Assembly (NCBI GenBank): GCA_903879715.1
Contig: CAIRMR010000150.1
Coordinates: 1 to 32,606 of the forward strand
DNA from: an uncultured Bacteroidales bacterium
Lineage (GTDB): Bacteria > Bacteroidota > Bacteroidia > Bacteroidales > UBA4417
Reading direction: 5' to 3'
DNA: 32,606 nucleotides
Every line of letters begins with the position of its first letter. Position 1 is the first letter of the stretch. The position numbers and the translations under genes were made by a program. This document shows positions 17,659 to 25,305 of this stretch, one piece after another. The notes under the pieces were generated by a model. That model did no database searches. It had not been told where the DNA came from and saw only the letters and a list, made by a program, of their open reading frames with translations.

Positions 17659-18519
17659 ATGGATTTACTCTTAAGAAAAGCTTCCGAACTAACACCAGTT
17701 GAAGAATACAACCAGGTCTTATATAAAAGAGATGATCTTTTCCGCCCTTTTCCTGATGAGATGCTCAATGGAGGAAAAGTCAGGCAAGCTATTAATCTGA
17801 TTCATCATAACCTTGAACTTATTAAATCGGATTATCATTCAGCGATTGCCACTTCCTGCCAGAAAGACTCACCTCAGGGTCTCATTTTAAGTCGTGTTGC
17901 AAGAGGATACAATCTTGATTGTTTCGTAGGTTATGGTCAACTCAGCCCGAAAACATTAGAAGAGAATAAGATTATTCGACTTATCCGCGAGAATAATGGT
18001 ACAGTCGAAAACATTGCCAATATTGCATATGATAATGTAATCTTAAGTCATTTGAAAAAACTTCAACAAGAAGGATCTGGTAAGAATTTCTACATTATAA
18101 AATTCGGGATTGAAGTTGACCTGAATCCGGTTGTTGTTGATTGTATCTCGGATCAGGTACGGAATATTCCTGATAATCTTGAAAACCTTGTTATCCCTAC
18201 CGGAAGCGGGATCACCGCAGGAGCCATCCTTCGTGGGATCAGGAAGTATGGAAAAGAAGTCAAAAACATCTTTGTGGTTCATATTTCCGGCGAAGACAGG
18301 GAGAAGAAAATAAAGGAAATAGAAGACGGTGTTCCTTATGAATACATAATGGGAACAGGTTATAAATACTCAAAAAAAGTAAAATTGAACGTTGTTGACG
18401 GATTTGAATTGGATTATATCTATGAAGCTAAAGCTTATGATTGGATGATGCATAACCTTGACCTCCGGAATGAGAAAACTCTTTTCTGGTGTGTGGGGAA
18501 TGCTAATTATTATAGGTAA
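17659..18519 (+). CDS. PLP-dependent enzyme, ACC deaminase/D-cysteine desulfhydrase-like
   Basis: From ATG 17659 the protein has 286 residues; the longer frame opens with TTG at 17572 and adds a hydrophobic leader with no family match. LYKRDDLF (21-28) and NGGKVRQA (37-44) match the fold-type II PLP family, with Lys40 as the Schiff-base lysine, and TGSGITAG (181-188) as the glycine-rich phosphate cup. The protein is shorter than typical ACC deaminases (about 330-340). Short versions of this family with NGGKVR are, from memory, also found in phage genomes, where their role is unclear. It sits alone between the recombinase and hsdM, transcribed away from the recombinase, so it looks like cargo. 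The substrate is unknown. Confidence 0.72.
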   Translation: MDLLLRKASELTPVEEYNQVLYKRDDLFRPFPDEMLNGGKVRQAINLIHHNLELIKSDYHSAIATSCQKDSPQGLILSRVARGYNLDCFVGYGQLSPKTLEENKIIRLIRENNGTVENIANIAYDNVILSHLKKLQQEGSGKNFYIIKFGIEVDLNPVVVDCISDQVRNIPDNLENLVIPTGSGITAGAILRGIRKYGKEVKNIFVVHISGEDREKKIKEIEDGVPYEYIMGTGYKYSKKVKLNVVDGFELDYIYEAKAYDWMMHNLDLRNEKTLFWCVGNANYYR

Positions 18520-18619
18520 AATTTAAAATTGTATTTAATAGAATTCAATACCCTGACAAATTACCTGTATTTATTATAAAGTGTGATTTTATCCGATATT
18601 ATACAGGCTCTCATAATTG

Positions 18620-18627
18620 TATCTTTG
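18620..18627 (+). promoter_or_regulatory. Candidate -7 box of the hsdMS-TIR operon
   Basis: TATCTTTG fits TAnnTTTG and ends 30 bp before the hsdM ATG at 18658. The expected -33 TTTG is not clear, so the promoter is only partly supported. Confidence 0.4.
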
Positions 18628-18657
18628 GGGCTTTAATTAATTGATTTAATAAGCAAA

Positions 18658-20217
18658 ATGGCAAAGGAAGTAAAAGAAAAAAGCATAGAAGAAACTCTTT
18701 ATCAATCAGCAGATAAACTTAGAGGTAGTGTCGAGCCAGCGGAATACAAACACGTTGTATTAGGATTGATATTTCTAAAATTTGCGAGTGATAAGTTTGA
18801 AGAACAAAGAGCAAAGCTGTTAAAGGAAGGAAAAGAAAAGTACATTGAAATGCCTGTTTTTTACAATCAGAATAATGTGTTTTTCCTGGAAGAGATTTCG
18901 CGCTGGAGTTACATTGTAAAAAATGCCAAGCAAAATGATATTGCACTAAAAATTGACACAGCGCTTCATACTATTGAGAAAGACAATAAATCGTTAAAAG
19001 GAGCTCTGCCCGACAATTATTTTTCTCGGCTTGGTCTAGACATCACGAAACTTGCTTCACTTATTGACAAAATCAATGAAATCAACACATTAAAGGACAA
19101 AGAGCAAGATATTGTTGGACGTGTGTATGAGTATTTCCTAAAGAAATTCGCTATTGCTGAAGGAAAAGGGAAAGGCGAATTCTATACACCAAAAACCATT
19201 GTAAATCTTATTGCCGAAATGATTGAGCCATACAAAGGAATAATTTATGATCCTGCCTGTGGCTCGGGAGGTATGTTTGTTCAATCCATAAAGTTTATTG
19301 AAAACCACCACGGAAATAAAAAAGAAGTTTCAATATATGGACAGGAATACACTAAAACTACCTTTAAACTGGCAAAGATGAACCTTGCCATCAGGGGTAT
19401 TTCGGCAAATATGGGCGAAAAAGAAGCTGATACGTTTTCCAATGACCAACATAAAGACCTTAAAGCTGATTTTATTATGGCTAATCCGCCTTTTAACCAG
19501 AAGGATTGGAGAGGCGAAAATGAATTGCTTGACGACCCGCGTTGGCGTGGATATGATGTACCGCCTAAAAGCAATGCCAATTACGGTTGGATACTCAATA
19601 TGGTTTCGAAACTCTCGGAAAACGGAGTTGCTGGTTTTATATTGGCCAATGGAGCATTAAGTGGAGGCGGCGAAGAATATAAAATCCGCAGGAAACTAAT
19701 TGAAAATGATCTGGTTGAAGCCATTGTAATTATACCACGAAACACATTCTATACAACCGATATTAGCGTTACACTCTGGATACTCAATAAAAACAAAAAG
19801 GAAAGAACTGTTGAAATAAACGAAAAGGTCAAAAATTATCGCAACCGTGAAAAGGAAATCCTGTTTATGGATTTAAGACGATGGGGAACGGAATATGAAA
19901 AACAGTTTATCGAATTAGTTTCTGAAGATATTGCCAAAGTAGCCGAAAATTACCACAATTGGCAGCAGAAGAATTATGGTACTACCTATAAAAACATCCC
20001 CGAATTTTGCTATTCAGCAAGTTTTAAAGAATTGCAGGCCAACGATTTTTCGTTAGTCCCCAGCAAGTATATTGAGTTTATCGATCACGACAGCGAAATT
20101 GATTTTAATACCGAAATGAAGCGTATCCAAAAGGACTTCAAAATTCTGTTGGAAGAAGAAGAACAATCGCAGATCCAATTGATTAATGCATTTAAAGTAT
20201 TAGGCTATGAACTTTAA
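18658..20217 (+). CDS. hsdM: Type I restriction-modification methyltransferase subunit HsdM
   Basis: A 519-residue class of N6-adenine DNA methyltransferase. The N-terminal HsdM helical domain (about 8-150, LYQSADKLRGSVEPAEYKHVVLGLIFLKF) is followed by the catalytic domain with EFYTPKTIV (174-182), SAM motif I DPACGSGGMF (198-207) and catalytic motif IV NPPF (276-279). HsdM with HsdS forms the M2S methylase that marks host DNA; full restriction normally also needs HsdR. Length is standard. hsdS overlaps its last 11 bp, showing translational coupling. It heads a long plus-strand operon that goes on into TIR/SLOG genes rather than hsdR. Confidence 0.95.
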   Translation: MAKEVKEKSIEETLYQSADKLRGSVEPAEYKHVVLGLIFLKFASDKFEEQRAKLLKEGKEKYIEMPVFYNQNNVFFLEEISRWSYIVKNAKQNDIALKIDTALHTIEKDNKSLKGALPDNYFSRLGLDITKLASLIDKINEINTLKDKEQDIVGRVYEYFLKKFAIAEGKGKGEFYTPKTIVNLIAEMIEPYKGIIYDPACGSGGMFVQSIKFIENHHGNKKEVSIYGQEYTKTTFKLAKMNLAIRGISANMGEKEADTFSNDQHKDLKADFIMANPPFNQKDWRGENELLDDPRWRGYDVPPKSNANYGWILNMVSKLSENGVAGFILANGALSGGGEEYKIRRKLIENDLVEAIVIIPRNTFYTTDISVTLWILNKNKKERTVEINEKVKNYRNREKEILFMDLRRWGTEYEKQFIELVSEDIAKVAENYHNWQQKNYGTTYKNIPEFCYSASFKELQANDFSLVPSKYIEFIDHDSEIDFNTEMKRIQKDFKILLEEEEQSQIQLINAFKVLGYEL

Positions 20218-21349
20218 ATTAAGAGATAAGCAGAACAATCGATTGGGCGATTACATTCACTTGATAGATAAACGAAACAAAGATATAGCAGTCACTAATT
20301 TGTTAGGTATAAACATTACCAAAAATTTTATGCCTTCAGTTGCCAACACTTCTGAAACTGATCTGTCCAAATACAAAATCATTCAAAAAGGGCAGTTTGC
20401 TTATAGTGCAATGCAAGTGGGTAGAGATGAAACCATTCGGATTGCCTTATATGCAGAAGATAAACCAGCAATTATTTCTCCAGCGTATCTTGTAATTGAG
20501 GTAAATGATGAGAACGAACTTTTACCAGAATATATGATGATGTGGTTTCAACGACCTGAATCAGACAGATACGGTTGGTTTATCAGTGATAGTAGTGTAA
20601 GAGCAAGTTTAGAATGGGAACGCTTTTGTGAAATTGAAATCCCAATTCCTGAAATTGACGAACAACGCAAATTTGTTGCCTTATACAATGGCTTACTAAC
20701 CAACCAAAAAATCTACGATAACAGCTTGGCTGATTTGCAATTGATTTGCAATTCCTCGATGGACAAATTAAAGTACATTGATAATCATCAACCTTTAAGT
20801 GAATTGGTTCAATTAGTTGAAAATAGAAATAAAAACAAAGCAATATCCAATCTGCTCGGAATTAACGTTGACAAAGTTTTTATGCCTTCAAAAGCAAATG
20901 TTGGCGAAACTGATTTGTCGAAATATAAAATAGTTCAAAAAGAGCAATTTGCATACAGTGCAATGCAAGTTGGCAGAGACGAGACCGTAAGAGTTGTGCT
21001 TTATTCCTTTGATAAACCTGCAATTATTTCCCCTGCGTATTTGGTTTTTGAAGTGATAGATAAAAATAATGTATTGCCTGAATTTCTTATGCTTTGGTTT
21101 TACCGTCCAGAGTTTAACAGATATGGTTGGTTCATTAGTGATAGTAGCGTAAGAGCTAGTTTGGAATGGGAACGGTTCAAAGAAATTCAAATTCCAATTC
21201 CTGATATTAAAGTTCAGGAAGCCATAGTAACAATTTATCATACGTTGGAAACCCGTAAACGAATTAATGAACAATTAAAAAATACCATTAAACCACTATG
21301 TCCGGTGTTGATGAAGGGGGTGGTGGAGAATATTAACAATATCAATTAA
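20207..21349 (+). CDS. hsdS: Type I restriction-modification specificity subunit HsdS with duplicated TRDs
   Basis: A 380-residue HsdS with two target-recognition domains (about 10-150 and 194-334), each followed by a helical conserved region (about 151-190 and 335-380). The two halves are near duplicates at an offset of 184 residues (552 bp): ETDLSKYKI, QFAYSAMQVGRDET, DKPAIISPAYLV, and RYGWFISDSSVRASLEWERF occur in both. Each TRD reads one half of a bipartite target, so nearly equal TRDs predict a (near-)palindromic recognition sequence such as XYZ-N(x)-Z'Y'X'. The DNA itself is diverged at many silent sites between copies, so the duplication is not recent. It overlaps hsdM by 11 bp; the first TIR gene starts 10 bp after its stop. 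Confidence 0.93.
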   Translation: MNFKLRDKQNNRLGDYIHLIDKRNKDIAVTNLLGINITKNFMPSVANTSETDLSKYKIIQKGQFAYSAMQVGRDETIRIALYAEDKPAIISPAYLVIEVNDENELLPEYMMMWFQRPESDRYGWFISDSSVRASLEWERFCEIEIPIPEIDEQRKFVALYNGLLTNQKIYDNSLADLQLICNSSMDKLKYIDNHQPLSELVQLVENRNKNKAISNLLGINVDKVFMPSKANVGETDLSKYKIVQKEQFAYSAMQVGRDETVRVVLYSFDKPAIISPAYLVFEVIDKNNVLPEFLMLWFYRPEFNRYGWFISDSSVRASLEWERFKEIQIPIPDIKVQEAIVTIYHTLETRKRINEQLKNTIKPLCPVLMKGVVENINNIN

Positions 21350-21359
21350 GATGTGAATT

Positions 21360-22523
21360 ATGATATACAAATACCAATTGATTCTATTAGGTGAAAATCT
21401 TGAGTTATTTGACAAACTCAAACTCGAAATATCAAAAAGGTTCGATGAGTTAAAATTGATTCAAGACCTGCTCAAAATATTGACAAAAGAAACTATATCA
21501 GAATATACTGGTGCAGAGCCAGCATACGTGATTTATGCTGGACACAAAGATAATCTAGATGGCATCACAAGAAATATTCTAGAAAAGCAAAAACTTGATG
21601 GCAATATCATTTTGCCAATATTCAAAGAAGATTTCACAATTGAAATCCCGAAAATAATTGAAAATTTGAATGGTTTAAAGTTCATGAATAATATCCCTAA
21701 AATATGTAATTTAGTATTGGAAGGATTTGAATTACTGCGAAAAAGCAGAAAGATATTTATATCATATAAAAGAAGCGAATCAAGCACTGTTGCAATTCAA
21801 CTATATGAAGCATTAGAAGCAAATAATTTTGATGTTTTTTTGGATACACATTCCGTTGATAAAGGTGAGGAGTTTCAAGAGGAACTTTGGCATAGAATGA
21901 CTGATTGTGACGTGATTTTGATGTTGAACACAAAAGAATTTCTCAAGAGCGAATGGTGCAACAATGAACTTGAAAAAGCACACATTAAGAGAATAGGCAT
22001 TGTTCATTTATTATGGCCTGATTGTGATTTTGAGAGATTTGCACAATTAGCACATTCATTGAAATTAAAAAATAGTGATTTTGACAAACCATTTTTTTCA
22101 GACTTAACAAAAGGACGATTAATAAAGCCAATAGTCAATGAAATTATAAATCTTGTTGAAGGAACTAGAGCAAGGAATTTGGCTTCTCGTCAAGACGCTT
22201 TAATTACTGAATTTACTCAGGCAGGTTATAACAATAAGGTTGAATTGAATTTGCAATTTAGCAGATATATCACGCAAGAATTACCTACAGGAAAAAGAAT
22301 TGTGTACATACCAACTGTTGGTATTCCTCAATCTATAAATTGTCAAAATTCACAGAGACTTATTCAGAGAATTGAAAAGAAAGAAATTGATTCAATTCAC
22401 CTGATTTATGACGATATGTCAATTAGAGACTATTGGTTAGACCACTTAGAATGGCTTAACAAGAGACTGGAAATAACAACAATTAAAAAACAGGAATTCA
22501 ATTCTTGGTTTCAAAAATTTTAA
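21360..22523 (+). CDS. TIR-domain protein with N- and C-terminal extensions
   Basis: A 387-residue protein. A classical TIR domain lies at about 129-265: SRKIFISYKRSE, an LDTHSVDKGEEF loop, and SEWCNNELEKA with the catalytic-type Glu203. TIR domains of this kind cleave NAD+ and in defence may make cyclic ADP-ribose variants. The N-terminal 115 residues (AYVIYAGHKDNLDGIT, IILPIFKEDF) look like a Rossmann or TIR-like fold lacking the catalytic motif. The C-terminal 115 residues (KRIVYIPTVG...IHLIYDDMSIRDYWLDHLEWL) look like another alpha/beta domain of unknown type. It begins 10 bp after hsdS and ends 4 bp before the SLOG-like gene. It may be a sensor or an NADase effector of the operon. Confidence 0.85.
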   Translation: MIYKYQLILLGENLELFDKLKLEISKRFDELKLIQDLLKILTKETISEYTGAEPAYVIYAGHKDNLDGITRNILEKQKLDGNIILPIFKEDFTIEIPKIIENLNGLKFMNNIPKICNLVLEGFELLRKSRKIFISYKRSESSTVAIQLYEALEANNFDVFLDTHSVDKGEEFQEELWHRMTDCDVILMLNTKEFLKSEWCNNELEKAHIKRIGIVHLLWPDCDFERFAQLAHSLKLKNSDFDKPFFSDLTKGRLIKPIVNEIINLVEGTRARNLASRQDALITEFTQAGYNNKVELNLQFSRYITQELPTGKRIVYIPTVGIPQSINCQNSQRLIQRIEKKEIDSIHLIYDDMSIRDYWLDHLEWLNKRLEITTIKKQEFNSWFQKF

Positions 22524-22527
22524 ATCT

Positions 22528-23187
22528 ATGAAGAATATTTTCTTATCCGCAAGCATACCATTACCTGAAAGGCACCCTAAATACTATGAGACAGCTGATA
22601 TAATTGCTATCCGAGATGCTGTTATAGCATTGGCAAGCTCAGCATTAACTCAACATAGGATTATATGGGGTGGACATCCGTCCATAACGCCATTAATATA
22701 TTATGTTATTGAAAGAATGTTAATTAACAAACTTAATCGAGAGGACTGGGAGTTACCTTTAAATGAAAAAGAAAAGGGTTTGATTGAATCACAACTCAAA
22801 GGAAAAATCCAACAACACGTACTGCTTTATCAATCGCTGTTTTTTAAAGATGATTTTCCACCCGAAAATGAAATGTTTCAAAATGTTGTACTTACTGAAA
22901 ATGTTGGAGATATTCATTCCAGTATACAGTATATGAGGCAAAAAATGTTTTCTGAAAATGAATTTTCAGCAGCAGTATTTATTGGTGGTATGGACGGAAT
23001 TGAAGTAGAATACAATATGTTTAGGAAATATCATCCAAAAGCTTTAATACTACCAATAGCGAGTACAGGAGCGGCAACGAAAATTGTTTATGATAGTCTA
23101 GTACCAGAAGAAATGAAAAACGAAAGATTATTAAAGGATTATGGATATATGTCATTGTTTCAGAAATTATTAATAGATCAAATTTAA
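22528..23187 (+). CDS. SLOG-superfamily-like nucleotide-sensor protein
   Basis: A 219-residue soluble Rossmannoid protein. It begins with KNIFLSASIPLPER and has HRIIWGGHPSITPLI (43-57) and AAVFIGGMDGIEVEY (148-162), which resemble the glycine-rich and GGxGTxxE-type loops of the LOG/SLOG superfamily, with Glu159 in the active-site-like position. SLOG domains bind nucleotides; the one in ThsA of Thoeris senses a TIR-made cyclic ADP-ribose isomer. Here no SIR2, transmembrane or other effector domain is attached. Tight spacing (4 bp on each side) between two TIR genes suggests a common signalling system, either as a sensor partnering another protein or as a signal-degrading or -binding factor. 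The family assignment rests on motif reading only. Confidence 0.65.
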   Translation: MKNIFLSASIPLPERHPKYYETADIIAIRDAVIALASSALTQHRIIWGGHPSITPLIYYVIERMLINKLNREDWELPLNEKEKGLIESQLKGKIQQHVLLYQSLFFKDDFPPENEMFQNVVLTENVGDIHSSIQYMRQKMFSENEFSAAVFIGGMDGIEVEYNMFRKYHPKALILPIASTGAATKIVYDSLVPEEMKNERLLKDYGYMSLFQKLLIDQI

Positions 23188-23191
23188 TAGT

Positions 23192-23767
23192 ATGGCAAAA
23201 AAAGTTTTTTTTAGTTTTCACTACCAAGACGTAATTGATTTCAGAGCTAATGTGGTTCGTAATCATTGGTTAACAAAGTCCGACAGACAGGCAGCAGGTT
23301 TCTTTGATTCCTCAATTTGGGAATCTGCTAAAAAGACAGGTGATTTAGCGTTGAAAAGACTTATCAATACTGGATTAGAAAATACTAGTAATACCTGTGT
23401 TCTTGTTGGAACCGATACTTTTAACAGAAGATGGGTGTCTTATGAAATAATGAAAAGTGTAGCAAAAGGGAATAATATTTTCTGTATTCATATTAATTCA
23501 ATATCAGGAAAGGATGGAAAAACAAAATCAAAGGGCAGCAATCCATTATCTTACTTAGGTTATTCGCTTACTTCTGATGGAAAAAAACTGAATTTACACG
23601 ATTATGTAGAAGGGAAATGGATAAAGTATCCTGATTTGGAGGGTTGGAGTGTCAAAGAAGTAGAGGAGAAATATCGAAATAAAATATATCGTCTATCCAC
23701 CAAATATAAAATCTATGATTGGGTTGAAGATGATGGTTATAATAACTTTTCAAAATGGTTAAAATAA
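23192..23767 (+). CDS. ThsB-like TIR protein (DUF1863 type) 1
   Basis: A 191-residue protein with the DUF1863/ThsB pattern: KVFFSFHYQDV (4-14), RANVVRNHW (18-26), GFFDSSIWESAKKTGD (36-51), IKRLINTGLENTSNTCVLVGT-like segment, and NRRWVSYEI (78-86) with Glu85 as the likely catalytic glutamate. ThsB proteins detect phage infection and turn NAD+ into a signalling molecule in Thoeris. The C-terminal tail (YPDLEGWSVKEVEEKYRNKIYRL) is specific to this copy. It is coupled to the next gene by TAATG (stop 23765-23767, start 23767). Confidence 0.85.
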   Translation: MAKKVFFSFHYQDVIDFRANVVRNHWLTKSDRQAAGFFDSSIWESAKKTGDLALKRLINTGLENTSNTCVLVGTDTFNRRWVSYEIMKSVAKGNNIFCIHINSISGKDGKTKSKGSNPLSYLGYSLTSDGKKLNLHDYVEGKWIKYPDLEGWSVKEVEEKYRNKIYRLSTKYKIYDWVEDDGYNNFSKWLK

Positions 23768-24465
23768 TGGGAAGAAATGTTTTTGTTTCATACAAATATT
23801 CGGACTCAAAAGTTCAAGATTTAGATCTTTATGAATTAGTTGATTTTTTGGGTTCTACGCTCAAACGTAAAATAACTACCACTGCCCGGCACTATGTGGA
23901 CAAACTAGCTGAAAAATTGGAAACGGACGATCACATTTATAAGGGCGAAGATGATGATGAAAGCATGGCGTCTCTTGCTGATTCAACAATTGGTTCAAAG
24001 TTAGGGGATAAAATATTTTACAGTAGTGTCACAATTGTTTTAATCTCTAAAGGAATGAAAGAACCCTTTACTGCTGAAAAAGACCAATGGATTCCTTGGG
24101 AAGTATCATACTCTCTGAAAGAACAAACACGACAAAACCAACGCAGCAAAACTAATGGTGTTATAGCAGTGGTATTACCAGATGAATATGGGAGTTATGA
24201 ATACTACATTACTAGAGACGAAGAATGCAATTGTCGTACTTTAAATACACCTTTTCTTTTTATGATATTAGAAAAAAATATGTTTAATGTCAAAACACCA
24301 AATAGAAGGCTTTGTAATGGTAGCTATGTTTATACGGGAGATGCTTCTTACATTCAATCAATTAAATGGAAAGATTTTATAGACAATTCTTCAATATATA
24401 TTGCGAAAGCTATTGAGCTGAGGGATAGGCAGGATGAATTTGAATTAATAAAAAACATTAATTAA
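23767..24465 (+). CDS. ThsB-like TIR protein 2
   Basis: A second ThsB/DUF1863-like protein of 232 residues from ATG 23767: GRNVFVSYKYSDSKV (2-16), a long loop with acidic EDDDES (61-66), SSVTIVLISKGM (86-97) and QWIPWEVSYSL (107-117) with Glu112 as the likely active-site residue. The frame also contains an in-frame ATG at 23755; the downstream ATG is favoured because it forms a TAATG junction with the previous gene. Its loop and C-terminal part, with Cys pairs in EECNCRTL, differ clearly from copy 1, so the two are not a recent duplication and may sense different phage triggers. Confidence 0.8.
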   Translation: MGRNVFVSYKYSDSKVQDLDLYELVDFLGSTLKRKITTTARHYVDKLAEKLETDDHIYKGEDDDESMASLADSTIGSKLGDKIFYSSVTIVLISKGMKEPFTAEKDQWIPWEVSYSLKEQTRQNQRSKTNGVIAVVLPDEYGSYEYYITRDEECNCRTLNTPFLFMILEKNMFNVKTPNRRLCNGSYVYTGDASYIQSIKWKDFIDNSSIYIAKAIELRDRQDEFELIKNIN

Positions 24466-24467
24466 CT

Positions 24468-25046
24468 ATGAGTTTTATAACCGAATCACAACTTAAAAAC
24501 CAGGGCAGGTCAATAAAAACCTTTACTTCTTTAAATGAGAGTTTAAGAAACTTTAAAAATGAAAGCTCTTTGTTTAAAACAAAAATATTCCTATCCCATA
24601 AACACGATGAGAGAGATTATCTGGAAGGTGCAATTTCTCTCCTAAAAACATATGGTGTAGATGTTTATGTTGATTGGTTAGATGAAGGAATGCCAAAAAC
24701 AACCTCTGGAGACACAGCAGTGAGGATTAAACAAAAAATAAGTGAGAGCCATAAATTTATTTTTTTAGGTACTGATGGTGCTATAAATTCAAAGTGGTGT
24801 AATTGGGAACTGGGACTTGGTGATGCAGCAAGGTACATTGACCACATAGCATTATTACCCGTTAAAAAGGATTATACGGATTTCGCTGGTAGTGAATACT
24901 TAGAGATATATCCCTACATTTTCAATATTGACAATTATCAGTATTTTAAGGGTAATTACAGGTCTCAAGGAACATATGTAGTTTATCCGTCGGTAAAAGG
25001 AAACGACAAAGTAGTTCCAATTTCTGAGTGGTTAAGATCCAGATAA
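24468..25046 (+). CDS. TIR-domain protein
   Basis: A 192-residue protein with one TIR domain: TKIFLSHKHDERDYLEGAI (about 38-56), VDVYVDWLDEGMP (64-76), and SKWCNWELG (108-116) with catalytic-type Glu114. The first 35 residues are a charged helical lead (FTSLNESLRNFKNESSLF). It starts 2 bp after the second ThsB-like gene, so it is co-transcribed and closes the TIR cluster. It belongs to the canonical bacterial TIR group and probably acts as a further NAD-consuming or signal-producing component. It could be Thoeris ThsB of another subtype. The gene is the last of the operon starting at hsdM; 259 bp of non-coding DNA follow. Confidence 0.85.
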   Translation: MSFITESQLKNQGRSIKTFTSLNESLRNFKNESSLFKTKIFLSHKHDERDYLEGAISLLKTYGVDVYVDWLDEGMPKTTSGDTAVRIKQKISESHKFIFLGTDGAINSKWCNWELGLGDAARYIDHIALLPVKKDYTDFAGSEYLEIYPYIFNIDNYQYFKGNYRSQGTYVVYPSVKGNDKVVPISEWLRSR

Positions 25047-25131
25047 GAAGGTGTTTACAGGCGATAAATCAGGAAAGAGAAATTGAATAAAGGCATAGAT
25101 GAAATGCCCCAATTGAAGTAGTTAACAACCA

Positions 25132-25200
25132 ATGCCCTACAATCCCAAAATCCATCACCGCCGTCCATCCGGTTAAAAGTATACGATTATTCTCTTGAGG
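25132..25200 (+). repeat. Module-boundary repeat, copy 1
   Basis: The segment shares with 29494-29570 the order CCTACAATCCC, CATCACCGCCG, TCCATCCGGTTA and ATACGATTATTC, with small indels between. It lies in the gap between the TIR gene and the first DUF262 gene and overlaps a spurious minus-strand frame. Confidence 0.6.
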
Positions 25201-25243
25201 GATTGAAGTAATGATAATCAAGTACTGAAAAAAGCATAGTAGA

Positions 25244-25274
25244 TTTGATTTCATTGAATGGTTAAATATATTGC
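25244..25274 (+). promoter_or_regulatory. Candidate promoter of the DUF262 pair
   Basis: TTTG (25244-25247) followed after 19 bases by TATATTGC (25267-25274), one mismatch from TAnnTTTG. The -7 box ends 31 bp before the first DUF262 start at 25306. Confidence 0.5.
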
Positions 25275-25305
25275 AAACAAGCAACATTAGAAAACAAAAA
25301 AAAGT

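Noticed and set aside
20207-21349. Frameshift or misassembly as the cause of the repeated hsdS halves
   Set aside because: The halves differ at many positions, both are in frame, and the two-TRD layout is normal for HsdS.
25069-25287. Minus-strand 72-residue frame across the boundary repeat
   Set aside because: It overlaps the repeat and a promoter candidate, is hydrophobic and has no recognised family; the second repeat copy does not keep the same frame open.
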